Shown here: positions 21,901-43,979 of the stretch, piece by piece | How positions within the stretch are numbered: the first letter of the stretch is position 1 | Layout: every line of letters begins with the position of its first letter | Assembly (NCBI GenBank): GCA_009193035.1 | Contig: SWDT01000169.1 | Coordinates: 1-64,000, forward strand | Direction: 5' to 3' | DNA length: 64,000 nucleotides | Source: Halicephalobus mephisto | Taxonomy: Eukaryota; Nematoda; Chromadorea; Rhabditida; Panagrolaimidae | The notes under the pieces: generated by a model | Seen by the model: only the letters and a program-made list of their open reading frames with translations | Database searches by the model: none | What the model was told of the DNA's origin: nothing | Made by a program: the position numbers and the translations under genes

Positions 21901-23420
21901 CCATCAGAATGCGCATAATTAATGAAATTCAACTCATTTATTTTTTGGTAGAGTTCTTCAATAAGCCTCAGAAGGCGGCAATTGGTCGTCAGAATCATTC
22001 ATTTTTGAATTTACAGTAGATTTTCGGGCGGAGTTTCGTTAATTCATTTAACTTTTGGTTTTTTGGGATATATTAATAATTCCATTTTTGGTTTTAGTAA
22101 AGTTGACTATGAAAAATTTTTCTCAACATCTACATCCATCGGGTGATGTCACTATTCGGTTTCAACATTTCTTAAAATTGTAGTTTCCCAATGCCCGCGG
22201 CTGTTGTAAACCAAACTTCCTACAATATTTTTCTCACATCTTACTGTAAAAAAAATATAAATTAAAAAAATGAAATTTTCGAAATTATAATTTTGTGAAT
22301 TTTTCTAAATTTTCTCTTAATTGATAATTACCAAACTTTAGGACGTATTACAGCGGATTCTGGAGGCTTTTAGGATTTATATAAAGATTCTGGAACTTTC
22401 TAAAATCCCGTGGGAATTCTTAAAACCCTCCAGAATCCAGCACAAGGTTGTGGGACTTTCCAAAGTTGCGTAAAATCTTATAGTGAATAGTTTCAAAATT
22501 TTCTAAAATGTCGTGGAAATTTAAAAAAACTTCCAAAATTCAAAGGACATTTCCGGGACTTCCTGGAAGCTGGTTGGAGGTTTTTGAATCTTTTAAATTC
22601 CTGAAAGCCTTCCAGAATACGGTAGGGATTCTGGAGCTTTTTAGAGTTTATTAGAAATTTTCAGAAATCTTCCAGAATATAATAAAAGATTCTGGAGCTC
22701 TCTAATACCTCACAGAAATTTTTTGAAATTGTTAAAGAGTTTCAAAAGTTTTCCGGAATACTGTAAAGATTCTAGAAATTGTTAAAATATATTAGAAGTT
22801 TTAAGAAACCTCCGAAATTTAACAAAAGATTCTGGAGCGCTCTAGTACTTCACAGAAACTTGTGCAATCTCTGGAAAATATTCAGGAGCTTCTGAAATCC
22901 AGTAGAAGATTCCAAAGCTCTTTAGTACTTTATAGAAATTTCCACAATTTTTTAAAAATTTTTCCAACTTTTTAAAATCTAAAAAAATTTCTGGAATGAT
23001 TTAAAACCGAAAATTCTAAACATCTCTAAAAAGCTCCAAAAATTCCTCCTAGGACAATTTCATAAAAATACCCATTTTTTATTTCTAAAATAATGCGATT
23101 TGAAATTTCTAATATAAAATTTTTAATTTTATTGATGATTTTTATTTTTTACAATTTATTTTAAATAATTTTTTTTATAAAAATTTGAACAAGACTTGAA
23201 ACAGCCGGTTTTATTAAAAAATATCATTTCAAATTTTAGGTCAATAAAAATTTTTTTTTTCTATCATGTAAAAATTTCGAATTAATTTGGCCTACTCGAA
23301 AAGCAGGTGTTTATTTTTTTATTAAACTTTTTTTTCAATTTTTTTCGTGGAGGTTGTTGAAGTTTATAATTTAATTTTTGACAAATGTTCTTAAGCTCAG
23401 AAAAAAACTAATAATTTTAT
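18931..23420. repeat. Long AT-rich tract of alternating A- and T-runs (PATC-like)
   Basis: About 4.5 kb built mostly from A- and T-runs of 3-8 bp in near-regular spacing, broken by short motifs such as TTCTGGAA and TTCCAGAA. No gene was found. One part (about 21,750-22,260) is less AT-rich and may be regulatory for the neuropeptide gene that starts at 23464. Confidence 0.7.
21854..21889. promoter_or_regulatory. Nested inverted repeat upstream of the neuropeptide gene
   Basis: GTTCTCAC (21854-21861) is matched by GTGAGAAC (21877-21884). CAAGTG (21861-21866) is matched by CACTTG (21884-21889). Two overlapping dyads within 36 bp, in a less AT-rich island, could be a protein-binding site or an RNA hairpin. 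No function is shown. Confidence 0.3.
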
Positions 23421-23463
23421 TCATTTCAGACCAGTAACGAGGACATTACAAATTTTTCCAAAC

Positions 23464-24526
23464 ATGAACCAGTCGGCAATTTCCAGAGTTATTCGTTACG
23501 TTCTTCTGTTGGCATTTTGTTGCCTCATCATGTCTTCTGCGCAGCCTTCCAACCGGATGTATTATTTCCTCGGGTAATTTTTTTATTATCATTAAAGTTG
23601 TGTGAAATTTTCTGAAATCTTCCAAAATTTCAGGAAAATTGAAAGTTTCAAAAATTTTATGAGAACTTGATTTTTCTAGACTCCTATGAAAGATTTTAGA
23701 AATTTCCAGAATCTCAATAGAAGCTTCTGGAACTTTATAAAATAAAATAGGAGATCCTGATGTCTTCCGGAATCCAACAGGGGGAAATTTGAAGTTTTCA
23801 AAGATCTTATAGAAGTTTCTGGATCCTTTGTGAAATCTTATCGAAGGTTTTCAAGGTCTCCAGAATATAAATCGAAACTTTTGGAACCTATGAGAGATTT
23901 TGGAGACTTTCAGAATCTAAATCGAAACTTCTAAATCCCTTGTGAAATCTTATCAAAAGTTTCCAGTCTCCAGAATCTAAATCGAAACTTTTGGAACCTA
24001 TAGGAGATTTTGGAGACTTTCAGAATCTCAATCGAAACTTCTAAATCCTTTGTGAAATCTTATCGAAAGTTTTCAAGGTCTCCAGAATATAAATCGAAAC
24101 TTCTGAATCCTTCGTGAAATTCCCAGAATCTAAATTGAAACTTCTGGAGTTTTGATAACATTCTCCCAATATTTCTGAAAAATTTCCAGTTTCAAAAATC
24201 TTTCGAAATCCAAAAACAATTTTGAAATCTAGAAATTTCTAATTTATTTTGAGTAATTGCGTAATATCTGTTATTTCCTATTTTTTAAACAACATAATTT
24301 TAGAGATGAAGCTTCGTACCATATGTCCCCTTACTACCGTACGTATGCGTCCAACTTGGTCGTTCCTGCCAACGATAACGTTAACAATGAACCTCTGCAA
24401 ATCGACACCGACAAGAGAACTCCCATGAAGAAAAACTACGACCGTAATTGCTTCTTTTCTCCTGTTCAATGCATGCTCTCTTACAACACAAAAACGCATC
24501 ACGATGCTTATTACGGTAGAAAGTAA
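23464..24526 (+). CDS. Allatostatin-C-like neuropeptide precursor
   Basis: Two exons (23464-23573, 24304-24526) give a 110-residue precursor. The signal peptide is about residues 1-26 (VLLLAFCCLIMSSA). A dibasic site KR (74-75) and KK (79-80) precede NYDRNCFFSPVQCMLSYN, and the protein ends YYGRK, a glycine amidation signal before a basic pair. The eight-residue ring CFFSPVQC (86-93) matches the C-x-F-[NS]-P-x-x-C ring of arthropod allatostatin C in spacing and the Phe and Pro positions. The predicted product is a disulfide-ringed, C-terminally amidated peptide of about 28 residues acting on a somatostatin-type receptor; that role is from family knowledge. A TTTCAG acceptor lies 34 bp before the start and a poly-A signal at 24715. 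Mature-region codons are GC-ending. Confidence 0.82.
23820..24130. repeat. About 111-bp tandem repeat inside the neuropeptide intron
   Basis: The block GTCTCCAGAATATAAATCGA recurs at about 23856, 23966 and 24078, with TTTTGGAGACTTTCAGAATC between copies. It lies within the 730-bp intron of the neuropeptide gene. Confidence 0.75.
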
Positions 24527-25851
24527 CAATCCAACCTCGATGAAGTCAATAATCTCACGATTATTTATAATTTTTTTGAGAATAATTTTTGAGATATCCT
24601 TTCCAATTGGGATTCTCGATTACCGTAATTTTCGTGATTGTGTGTGCTTGTGAACGGTTTTACAATAATTCTTACTCGTCGAGCTGCGTATTCACTTGTC
24701 AAGCCCAATGTTGGAATAAAAAACACAATTGTATTTCGAAATCGTCGTGACTAAGATACTGTAGAATCTTCCAAAATCAAATTAGATTCCAGAGCTTTGG
24801 AAAGTCTGGAGGTTACTGTAGCACTTCAGAACATCATAAAAGTTCTCGAAAAAAATTCCAGAATTTAATGAAGATTCTAAAATTTTCGAAATTTTATAAA
24901 TTTCTGAAATCTGAAAAATCCAAAATTTTTGGGTTTCTCAAATCCTTCAGAATCCAGTAGATAATTCTGAAATTTTCTGAAACTTTAAAAATTCAAAAAA
25001 CTGAAATTTTTCAAAATTCTTCAGAATCCTCCAGAATTTAATGAAGATTCTAAAATTTTCGAAATTTTATAGATTTCTGAAATCTTAAAAATCGGATTAT
25101 TGAAATTTCTTAAGAATTTCGAAAATTAATTTTCAGACGATTTCATCATAATTTTTTATTCTTAATATAACTAGAATTCTATGAAAATTTTTGGATTCAT
25201 TGACAATCTATAGGATTTTAAAGTTTATAAGGCTCTCATGGAATTTTCTGGAATCTTTCAGAATTGGAGGAAAATATTTATTACATTATGGAATCTCATG
25301 GAAATTCTCAGAATATTATGAAACTTTCAAAAATCTCACGGAAGTTTCTGAAAAACCCAAAAATTGAAAATAATTTTCACAATCAAGTAAAAATTTCAAA
25401 ATTAATAAAATTCTAAAAATATCAATTAAAATTTTTTGAATTCCCGCCAAAAATGAGAAAAGGTGACAAAAAGGAAAAATTGGCAAATCTGGCAATGTTA
25501 ACGAAGCACGAGAGAGAACGAACTCCCACCACGAAAACTCCTGTTGCGACATCAACTGACTATAATCATTTTTAAAACAATTTCGTATTAATTTTCACAA
25601 TACAAATAGTGAATTTCGAATTTTATGATTGAATTTAACGAAGCAATTTGTTATAAATTTTATTATCTATTCTGTTGGCACGACGTAAAAATTTCTGATG
25701 GCATAATGAGGAATTCTTATAAACATATCGGAATCACCGGATGTCGAAATCACATTGTGAGGAAAGATAATAGTTTGAGGATCCTATTTGGGAAAAGTGA
25801 GCCTGAGTACTTAATCTACGAATATTCATATATCAATGCAAGGTCAACAAC
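24527..25851. other. Intergenic region between neuropeptide and PKC genes
   Basis: The first 200 bp are the neuropeptide 3' end. From 24,760 to 25,440 the DNA is made of A/T runs with TTCCAGAA-like motifs. A 76-codon plus-strand frame at 25625-25855 overlaps the PKC 3' end and has no recognisable domain, so no gene is called. Confidence 0.5.
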
Positions 25852-34732
<8,881 letters not shown>

Positions 34733-34849
34733 GATGGTTTTAGCATTATTTAAATCTAATCAACTAGTAACTTTGAATCCAGGAGCCCAAATTTCCAGAC
34801 ATTTTGGCTTCCAATAAAACAGACATCCGAAATAAAATGAGTGCATACC

Positions 34850-35040
34850 ACTTCCTTTTTAGTTTTGCTTGTAAAAGAGGGTGTCCACCAACTCGATGCT
34901 TTTTCGGGCTTGCTTCTGGACTTGGAAGCAAGGCGGTCCCCAATGGATTTGTGAAAAGTAAACGATTCTAAAGCGTCTTTATTGCAACACCGACGTTTTC
35001 CGCCGTGCCCGTGGGAACAAAGAAGTGCCAAAGGCGTTTT
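34850..35040 (-). other. Possible extra 5' exon of the PKC gene
   Basis: On the minus strand a GC-richer open stretch (SHGHGGKRRCCNKDALESF, then KPEKASSWWTPSFTSKTKKE) ends at a GTATGC donor in phase 0, the phase needed by the exon at 31454. It has no ATG and no strong acceptor. It could be an untranslated first exon or part of an unannotated isoform. Confidence 0.25.
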
Positions 35041-38000
35041 TTATATTTCAAAGACAAAAAGACAAAAATTCTAGACAAATCTGGTCGTGATAAATAAGGG
35101 ACAAAGTTGGATGACGAAAAATATCCAAAACGAATCTGCACTTGAATGATGTTCAAAAAAATGATTCTGTGTCAAATTCAGATTTTTAGAAACTTGTCAT
35201 TTTCACGTTAATCTGATGAAAAAGTAAAAACTAAAGACCAATTTCCAGAATCAGTCCCTGTGATCCTATTATAAAACCCAAAAATGGGCGTTGTCACGGA
35301 ATTGTCCTGACACGAATTTCCAGAACTGTCAAAAATCAAAAATAAAACAAAGTAGATTTTGACAATAATTCCCAAATTTATTTTTTCTCCAAACAAAAAT
35401 TCAGAAAAATTAAAAATTTTATAAAATTACCTCAAAATGAAAATTTCATAAATTATATAAAAAAGTTAATTTTTGTAGAAAATTTTCAAATTTATTTTTT
35501 TTTTTGCAAAAATTTGAAAAATTAAATAATTTTTAAATCCTAAAAATACATAAAAATTTTTAAATTTATTTATTTTTGATTTTTTATGAAAATTTAAAAA
35601 TTAACTTTTGTAAAAAATTTTTAAATTTATTTATTTTCAATTTTTTGTGGAAGTTTAAAAATTAAAATTATTTTAATTATAAAAATTTCTTGTTTAAATT
35701 CAATTTTTGGATTTATTTTTTAAAAAACTTTCAAACTTTGTTCAATGCTTAAATTTGAGAAAAGTTCAATCAGAAGCTATTTTGTTCTTTTTCCTAAAAT
35801 GTTCAAAAATTCAAAACTAAAGTCTAGAGAAGATGGACAAACGCCAATTTTATTCCCGAAGACGCATTTCGAAAACTTTAACCAAAATTTGTCGTCATCC
35901 TGTTCGGTCCGTCAATAGTACCGTTATAAAAATTAAAAATGAATTTTTCCACTAAATGACTTCAAAGCAATTTTTCCACAATTTGAAATTAAACAATTTC
36001 GAAAATTTTTACGAAATTTTAAAAAATTTTTAAATTTTCTAAGATTTTAGAAAATTTGAGAATTCTATGATGAATTTTGAGAAACTTTAAAAAATTCTAT
36101 AAAATTCTGAAGGATTTCTGAAATTAGAAAATTCGATAAAATTTCTGAAATTTTTACAAAATTTTTTAAAATCCAAGTTTTCACAAAATTTAGAAAAATT
36201 CCGAAATTTTTTATTTTATTTTAAAAGATATTATAAAATTCCATGAAATTTCAAGATTTTTTATTATATTTTATAAATTATTATGAAACTAGAAAATTCC
36301 AGGATCCTCCATAAAATTTTAGAAATTTTCACAAAATTTTTCAAATTTCGAAAGTCTTTATTGAATTCTAAAAATCTTCAAAAATCTTCACAAAATTTTA
36401 TTTCTAATAATTTCAAATTACTAAAATCGATGATTAATGTTAATGAAAAAATTAGATTTGTATTTCGTCCGAAAAGTAAAATTTGACAAATTAAATTGGA
36501 CAAATTAAATTGATATTCGGCGTTTTTTCCAAATAGTAACCATAGAACAAAGATGTTAAAAAAATTGAAAAAAAATCAGTTTTTCATCACAAAAAAAAAG
36601 TTAAATTTGTTTAAAAAAAATAAAATTTTATTCAAAAAAATTTATTTTATTTTAAATTTTGTTCAGAAATGTAAAGGGAACCAAAAAATTTACGAACTGA
36701 TTATTTAAAAAACAAAAATCGAAATTTTGGAGGTTGAAAGACCGAAGGCATTAGAGTTTTCAATTTGGCACTTTTTGGACCACGTAAATTAAAAGTGCCG
36801 TCCTGAAGAGATCAAATTTCAAAGTTTTAGAGCCTTCTGATGTAAAATACGCAAAAAACAACAAAAACGTAAGTTTTGGATAAAATTCCAAAAACAAAGT
36901 TGTATTTAAAAATAAAATTTTAAAAAATTACGAAATTTTAAATAAAATTATAAAATTAAAAATAAAATTTTTTTTTAAATTATGAAATTCGAAAAAAAAT
37001 TATAAAATTTTAAATTAAATTTTTCTAAATTATGAAATTAAATATAAAATTTAAAAATTATGAAATTCGAAAAAGTCAAAAAGTTGAATATAAACTTTGA
37101 AAAAATAAATTCATTGAATTCAATAGAAAACTCGAAAAACAAAATTTTGAACAACAACTTTCTGAAATTCAAGATAAAATTTCATCAATAAATTTCTAAA
37201 ATTAAAATTGAAAAATTATTTTAAAAATTTAAAAAAATTTTAAATTTCGAAAAATAAATCACAAGTTTAAAAAAATTCGAATATTAAAAATAACAAAACT
37301 GAAAACTTGAAGATAAAGCAAAAGCAAAATCGAAAAGTTCAAGATAAAATTCGAGCAAACAGGAAAACTCAGGAAAGGCGGAGAAATCATCTTCACTTCA
37401 TCTGGATACAATGAATAGTCGGCAAAAATTTAACTGAGGAAGTGAGAGCAAACAAATGCGAGTATCGAGACAACTTGGCCTTGAGAGGAATGAACTTGAC
37501 CGATTTCAATGACTCCAGTATCAAAAACTCCATTATCTATATTGAAGTCCAAAAAACCCAGAATCCAAAAAAAAATTTTTTTCATTTGAATAAAAATAAA
37601 AAAATAAAGAATAACAAGAACAGTATCAAAATAAGTGTAAATTAAGTTAGGGACTAATGCAAAATCATGCTATTACGAAGATTAAAAATATTTTTTGAAA
37701 AATCCTTCGACACGAAGTTCTGGAATTTTTTAGAAACATAGAATTTTAAATTTAGAAAATTATAAAAATCAATTTTTGTTTCAAAATTATTTCAAAATGA
37801 AAATTTTACAGTAATTTGTAAAATTAAAAATAATTTTTCAAAACTGTTCTAAAAATTGGAATTTTTAAAAAACAGAATTTTAAATATTAAAATTTAAAAT
37901 AATTTTTCAAAACTGTTCTAAAAATTGGAATTTTTAAAAAATTTAAATTTCAATAAATTAAAAATTATTTAAAAAATTACAAAAATCAATTTTCTTTAAA

Positions 38001-40014
38001 ATTATCCCAGCGTGAAATTTCATAGTAACTTATAAAATTAAAAACTTCAAATATTTATATAAAAATCAAACTATTATAAAAATTGAAAAAATTGCACTAC
38101 GAAAGTATTCAAATACAATTTTTTAATTATTTATAAAACTTTTAAAATTTCAAATATTAATCCCAAAATAAAATTATTTTAAAAATTAAAAATTTAATCA
38201 AAAAAATGTTTCAACACAAATTTTTAAAATTTTACAGAAAATTAAAATTTAAAAATTTTCAATTTCAGAAAATTCTAAAAAAATTCACAATTTTAGAAAA
38301 TTTTAAAAAAATTTCACAATTTCAGAAAATCCTAAAAAAATTCACAATTTTAGAAAATTTAAAAAAATTCACAATTTCAGAAAATTTTAAAAAATTTTTC
38401 AATTTTAGAAAATCCTAAAAAAATTCACAATTTTAGAAAATTCTAAAAAATTTTTCAATTTCAGAAAATTCTAAAAAATTCACAAAATTTCAGAATCTTC
38501 CGCTTGATTCCGGAAGATTCTGGTGATGAAAACGGCGGACAATTGACAACACACACATTCGTTTTTAAAAAAGAGCAAAAATACGGGGCCGGTGGTCGTG
38601 TTGTCAGTCCTGTGAACGTTGAGGGACTCGAGCGTGTGTACTATGCGCAACATAACGATTCAAGTCACAAGAAGAAGAGACCCAGAATTTGTTCTGGACT
38701 GTATGCAGGTTATGTAATAAAACAAAATTTTCTGCAGTATGACAGCCGGACTGATAGGCTGTATTAGAGACCCAAACGTTGTCCTCGAAAAAAATCAGAT
38801 GCAGAAGTGTCAATTATTCAAAATATTTGGATTTGTTCATAAATTATTTTAATTTTATTTCAAATTGAATCAATTTAATATCATTTCGAAAAAATCAGAT
38901 GCAGAAATGTTAATTATTCAAAATATTTGGATTTGTTCATAAATTATTTTAATTTTATTTCAAATTCAATCAATCTGATATCATTTCGAAAAAATCAGAT
39001 GCAGAAGTGTCAATTATTCAAAATATTTGGATTTTTTCATAAATTATTTTGATTTTATTTCAAATTTAATCAATTTGATATCATTTCGAAATTTTGCTTT
39101 TTAATCAAGTCGGAATTCAGTTTGTAATTTTTTTCAAATCAATTTAAAAAATTTTATTAGTTAAAAATAAATCCCAAAATTTTTTAAAAATAAAATCCCA
39201 AAATTTAATTCAAAAATTTTTCCTAAAATCAGTCACAAATTCATTTTAAAATCAATTCAAATTTTTCTGAATTAGTTAAAAATTGTTTTCAGAATCAATT
39301 TTAAATTTGCTTTAAAATCAGTTACAAATTAGATTCAAAAATTCGTTTCAGAATCAATTTGGAAATTCGCTTCAAGACCAATTTCAAATCTGGTTTAAAA
39401 TCAATTCGAAATTCGCTTCAAAACCAATTTCTAAATTAATACAAAATTTGCTTTAAAATTAATGTCAAATATGGTTTAAAATCAATTCGAAATTCGTTTT
39501 AGAAAAAATTCGAAAATTCTTTTCAGAAAAAACTCAAAAATTCGTTTCAAAACCAATTTAAGCATTTTAAAATCAATTCGAAATTCGTTTTAGAAAAAAT
39601 TCAAAAATTTGTTTCAAAACCAATTTCAAAAATTCGTTTCAGAACCAATTTGAAAAATTTCTTTAAAATCACCTCAAAATTCGTTTCAGAAAAAATTCAA
39701 AAATTTGTTTCAAAACCAATTTAAACATTTGCTTTAAAATCAATTCGAAATTCGTTTCAGAACCAATTTCAAATCTGCTTCAGAATCAGTTCCTAATTGG
39801 ATTTGAAAACTCAAAATGAACAACTTTCTTCATGAGCAATCAGGGCTTCAAATATAGACACTAGGTGTCCCTAAACTTTCCCTAAACTTTTGGAAATTAA
39901 ATTTCCAGACATGAATAAAATACTTTTTTTCGAAATAAAGTTTCTCCAAAAAAATCCCTCAAATTTTTTAAACTCAAAGTTTTTCAAAAATAAAAAAATT
40001 TATAAAAAACTTAC
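35041..40014. other. AT-rich PATC-like tract upstream of PKC
   Basis: About 5 kb dominated by A- and T-runs, including 38,205-38,490 with many TTTCAGAAAATTCTAAAAAA units and 39,180-39,800 with AATCAATTCGAAATTCG-like units. A less AT-rich island at 38,500-38,790 has frames on both strands but no recognised protein. No gene is called. Confidence 0.55.
38785..39095. repeat. Three tandem copies of a 100-bp unit
   Basis: TCGAAAAAATCAGATGCAGA recurs at 100-bp spacing (CAGATGCAG at about 38796, 38896, 38996), each followed by TCAATTATTCAAAATATTTG. The copies are about 95 percent identical by eye, so they are recent. Confidence 0.9.
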
Positions 40015-40086
40015 CTCATTGGATTCTTTGTTATTTAATCTTCGATGAAAAACCCGTAACGAGAGGGCTAACGAACGAAATTTCAT
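40015..40086 (-). CDS. Candidate alternative first exon of the PKC gene
   Basis: On the minus strand an ATG at 40086 opens 24 codons (MKFRSLALSLRVFHRRLNNK, then ESNE) that end exactly at a GTAAGT donor in phase 0. That is the phase at which the PKC exon at 31454 begins (IHDLFPLEDLL). The short basic sequence sits in an otherwise AT-rich tract. It could give a PKC isoform with a different N-terminus and a separate promoter about 5 kb further upstream. It could also be a chance ORF. Confidence 0.4.
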
Positions 40087-40329
40087 CTTCGGTGTCATTA
40101 CGGCCAAAGATTCCAAAATTTTACACCATTTTAGTTTTCAAGAAATGGCATCGTGACTAAAAAATTAAAAATCAATTAAGTCCGAATATTTTTTTCATAA
40201 ACTTGAGTGACTACTGAATTTCGTTTTCGATGAGAAAAATGCCATGACGCAAAATGGCAATCAGTGAAAAAGGGAAAATTGAAGGTTGCCGGGACAACAA
40301 ATTCTGGATGAAAGATAATAAAATGAGTA

Positions 40330-43300
40330 TTCAGAGGTTTCTCAATCACACTTTTAAAAAATTAAAAATTATTCGTTACAGATTTTATTTAAAATAAATT
40401 TTTTAAATTTTATAAAATATTTTTGAAATTTTATAAAAAAATTTACTGAAATTTTATAAAATATTTTTTGAAATTTTATTTAAAATAAATTTTTTAAAAT
40501 TTTATAAAAAATTTTTTAAATTTTATAAAATATTTTCGAAATTTTATAAAATATTTTTTGAAATTTTATAAAAAAAATTTTTTAATTTTTCATCGAATTT
40601 TGAAAAGTATCTATAAGATTATGGAATTATCGGAATTTCTGTGAGATTATGGGAGTTTCTAGAAGCTTTTAATCGATTTCAGAAAGTTTTACAAAATTCA
40701 AAAATGTTTAAAATTTTCTGAAATTCTGGAAATTTTCATCAAAAAATACTTTGTAAAAATAAAAAATTACATTATTCAGAAAATTTAAATTATAATTTTT
40801 GTAATTTTTAAAATATAAATTTTCAGAAATTTTTGATTAAATTTTGGAAAATATCTGCAAAAGTACGAAATTATTAAAGTTTTTAAAATTGTTTAATCGA
40901 TTCCAAAAAATTTCAAAAAATTTTAAAACGTTTAAAATTTTTTAAAATTCTGGAAATTTTTATCGAAACAAATTTAATTATTTTATTTAAAAAATTAAAA
41001 ATTAATATTTCCGAAAAATTTCTCAGACAAGAATTTTGAAATATTATAGGACTTTTAAAATTTAAAATTTTTCATCAAATTTCAAAAAATTATAAAATTA
41101 TAAAAAATTCGAGAAATTTATGTTCAAAAAATAATCAATTTCAATCATTATAAAAATTAAATAGAAATTTAGCAAAATTCGGACAAAAAATTTTCAAAAT
41201 TCTTTAAATTTTATGAAAAATTTAAAAAGTTTCATAAAAAAAATTTTCGAAATTTTATAAAAAAATTGTTAAATTTGAAATTTCTGAATTCAGAATCCTC
41301 CATTGGCTTCTGGAGGGGATTTTAGGAAGATGTCGAAATTTCTAAATTCTATGAAATTCAAAAGTTACAGTAATTTTTACAAAATTTTCAAAAATTGCAG
41401 AATCTGATTAAATTTTCGAAATTTTTCAACTTTTCATTAAATTTTAAAAATTTCAAACAACTTTTACAGTAATTAAAAGATTTCTGTAAAATTCCATAAA
41501 AAATATAAAAAATTTGTATTTTATTATTTTACAAATATTTTAAAAAAGTATTTATATTTGTCGAAAATTATTTAAAAATACAAAAATTAAAAAAATAAAA
41601 TCGAAAAAATAATCGAACAAAAACGAATAAAGCAGCAGGAGTCGAATTTTAAAAATAATTATTTTTTTTAAATTCAAAACTTATAATGGTTTTTTGAAAA
41701 AAATTTGTTCCTTATGTTCAAAATTTTCCATAAAAGAAATGTGAAGGAACTGGAAGAACCAAACTCAGCAGGATTCTGTGACGCTTTTCACCAAGCAATT
41801 GGGACACAACCAGAGCTTTTGATGCGCAGACAAGACTTAATCACTTCCGTTTGGATTAATTGGGCCTTCAACAAAGTTTAAAAATACAGTTGACTGAGAG
41901 AATACAATTTATACATATTTGGGAAAAAATTACTCAAAAAAAGTATTTTTAATTTTATTAAAAAAATTACTCAAAAAAGTATTTTTTATTTTATTAAGAA
42001 ATTACTCAAAAAAAGTATTTTTAATTTTATTTAAAAAATTACTCAAAAAAAGTAATTTTAATTTTATTAAAAACTTACTTAAAAAAGTATTTTTTATTTT
42101 ATTAAAAAAATTACTTAAAAAAGTATTTTTTATTTTATTAGAAAAACAATAAATCAAGTTGAAAAAGATATTTTTCTTTGATTTTTGAATTTCTGCGCAA
42201 AAAATTTTAAAAAATAGAAATTCTGGCAATTGTTACAGAAACTGACTCGGTTTTTCGTTTCTTTCAGGATAATCCTAAAAGTTTATAAAAAATTTTTCCG
42301 AAACAATTTCGTAGTAATTCCCATATGCAATTTTTATAATAATGACTTTTCAAAATTCCTGCAAAAAAAAAAGAAAATAGAAAATAGAAAAATGAAAATT
42401 CAAACAACTCGTTGCAAAAATCTATTTTATTTTATTTTTTTAAATTTCTAAAACTTTAAAAAATTTGTTTTAAAGCAATTTCATAAAAATAATCGTTTTA
42501 AAATTATGTAGTTTTTGAATTTTTAAAAAATAAAAAAAATCAAACAAATTTTTATTGTTTTTATTTTTCGAATTTTTAAAAATTGAAAATTTAAAAAATT
42601 TTGAAGCAATTTTGTAAAAATAATTATTTTTAAAATTACAAATTTTTGAATTTCTAAAAAATATTAAAAATAATAAATTTGATAAATTCTTGTTTTTAGA
42701 TTTTTTACTAAATTTCTTCAATTTTCTAAAACTTTAAAAATTTCCATTAAAATAAATTTTTTAAATTTTCTTCAAAATAAATTTTTAAAAGTTTTAATGT
42801 ACATGTTAGTTTGGTTAAATCAGTATCCAATGTCATTGTTTAAGTTCACGAAATTTTTTATGAAAATAAAAAATCCGAAAAACTAACACGCAATAACGTG
42901 ACATATTCAAAAAGTAGATATAAACAAATAAAAAGAAACTTTTAGACTACCTAAGAAATGCAGTAACATATTTTTAAAGTAGATATAAACAAATAAAAAG
43001 AAATTTTTAGATTATTTGAGAAATTCAGTAAAATATTTTTAAAAAGTAGATATAAACAAATAAAAAGGAACTTTTTAGATTATTTGAGAAATGCAGTAAT
43101 ATTTTTAAAAAGTATATATAAAAAAATAAAAAGGAACTTTTAGATTACTTGAGAAATGCAGCAACATATTTTTAAAGTAGATATAAAAAAATAAAAAGAA
43201 ATTTTTAGATTATTTGAGAAATTCAGTAAAATATTTTCAAAAAGTAGATATAAACAAATAAAAAGGAACTTTCAGACTACCTGAGAAATGCAGTAACATA
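40330..43300. other. AT-rich PATC-like tract without genes
   Basis: Mostly A/T runs. A short island at 41,720-41,890 is closer to normal composition but has no recognisable frame. Sub-repeats are listed separately. Confidence 0.55.
41920..42150. repeat. About 36-bp minisatellite
   Basis: Six to seven units of AAAAAATTACTCAAAAAAAG followed by TATTTTTAATTTTATT. The unit stays open in one frame and yields a Lys/Leu/Phe repeat that is not a credible protein. Confidence 0.85.
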
Positions 43301-43310
43301 TTTTCAAAGA
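42890..43310. repeat. 66-bp minisatellite
   Basis: AGTAGATATAAACAAATAAA recurs at about 42913, 42978, 43045, 43110, 43176 and 43243 (spacing 65-67 bp). TTGAGAAATGCAGTAACATA also recurs in each unit. Confidence 0.9.
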
Positions 43311-43979
43311 CATTCCAGAGATATATGGGTCCCGAACTGCGCATTCGACCCAGGCAAGCAACAGCTGACAAGAAGGACGATGTGCATTTCTCTCACTGGC
43401 TTTTCTCACCTGCTGAGAGCTTCAAGCATGTGTTGATTAATTTAATTTTTAAAAGAACTATAACAAAAAAGAAAATGTCGTGACATTTCTTAAAAAACAC
43501 AAATTTGAAATATTTTTAAAGACGTATATTAACCTTATTTCAAACATAGGATGAAGCCATATTATTATAAACAACAGAAATAAGCGTTGTTAGGAAGTTT
43601 TTTCAAAACCAATTTCTAGAATTATCGAGAATTATAGTATTGTGAAAATTAGCTTGTACATTTTTGAAAGATTTTCTAAATACAAATTTTTAAAATTATT
43701 TTAAACAACATTTTTTTTAAAATAAAAAATTAATTTTTCTGAAATTTTTAAAATTATTTTAAACAACATTTTTTTAAATAAAAAATTACTTTTTATGAAA
43801 TTTTTAGAATCATTTTAAACAATTTTTTTATAAAAATTAAAAATCGATTTATGAAAACATTTCCAAAATTATCTTGGATAATATTTTTATAAAAATTAAA
43901 TCAATTAAAAAATTTCATAATTTGAATTTCCTATAATTATATCACTATAAAAAATAGAAATAAACAAGAATATTAATTT

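Noticed and set aside
38504..38813. Open frames on both strands in a less AT-rich island
   Set aside because: Neither shows a domain, splice support or credible start, and the plus frame runs into the 100-bp repeat.
41919..42152. Lys/Leu/Phe-rich 77-codon frame
   Set aside because: A translation of a 36-bp AT repeat, low complexity, no supporting signals.
42890..43310. CRISPR-like periodic repeat
   Set aside because: The units are contiguous with no unique spacers, and this is a nuclear animal genome. It is a minisatellite.
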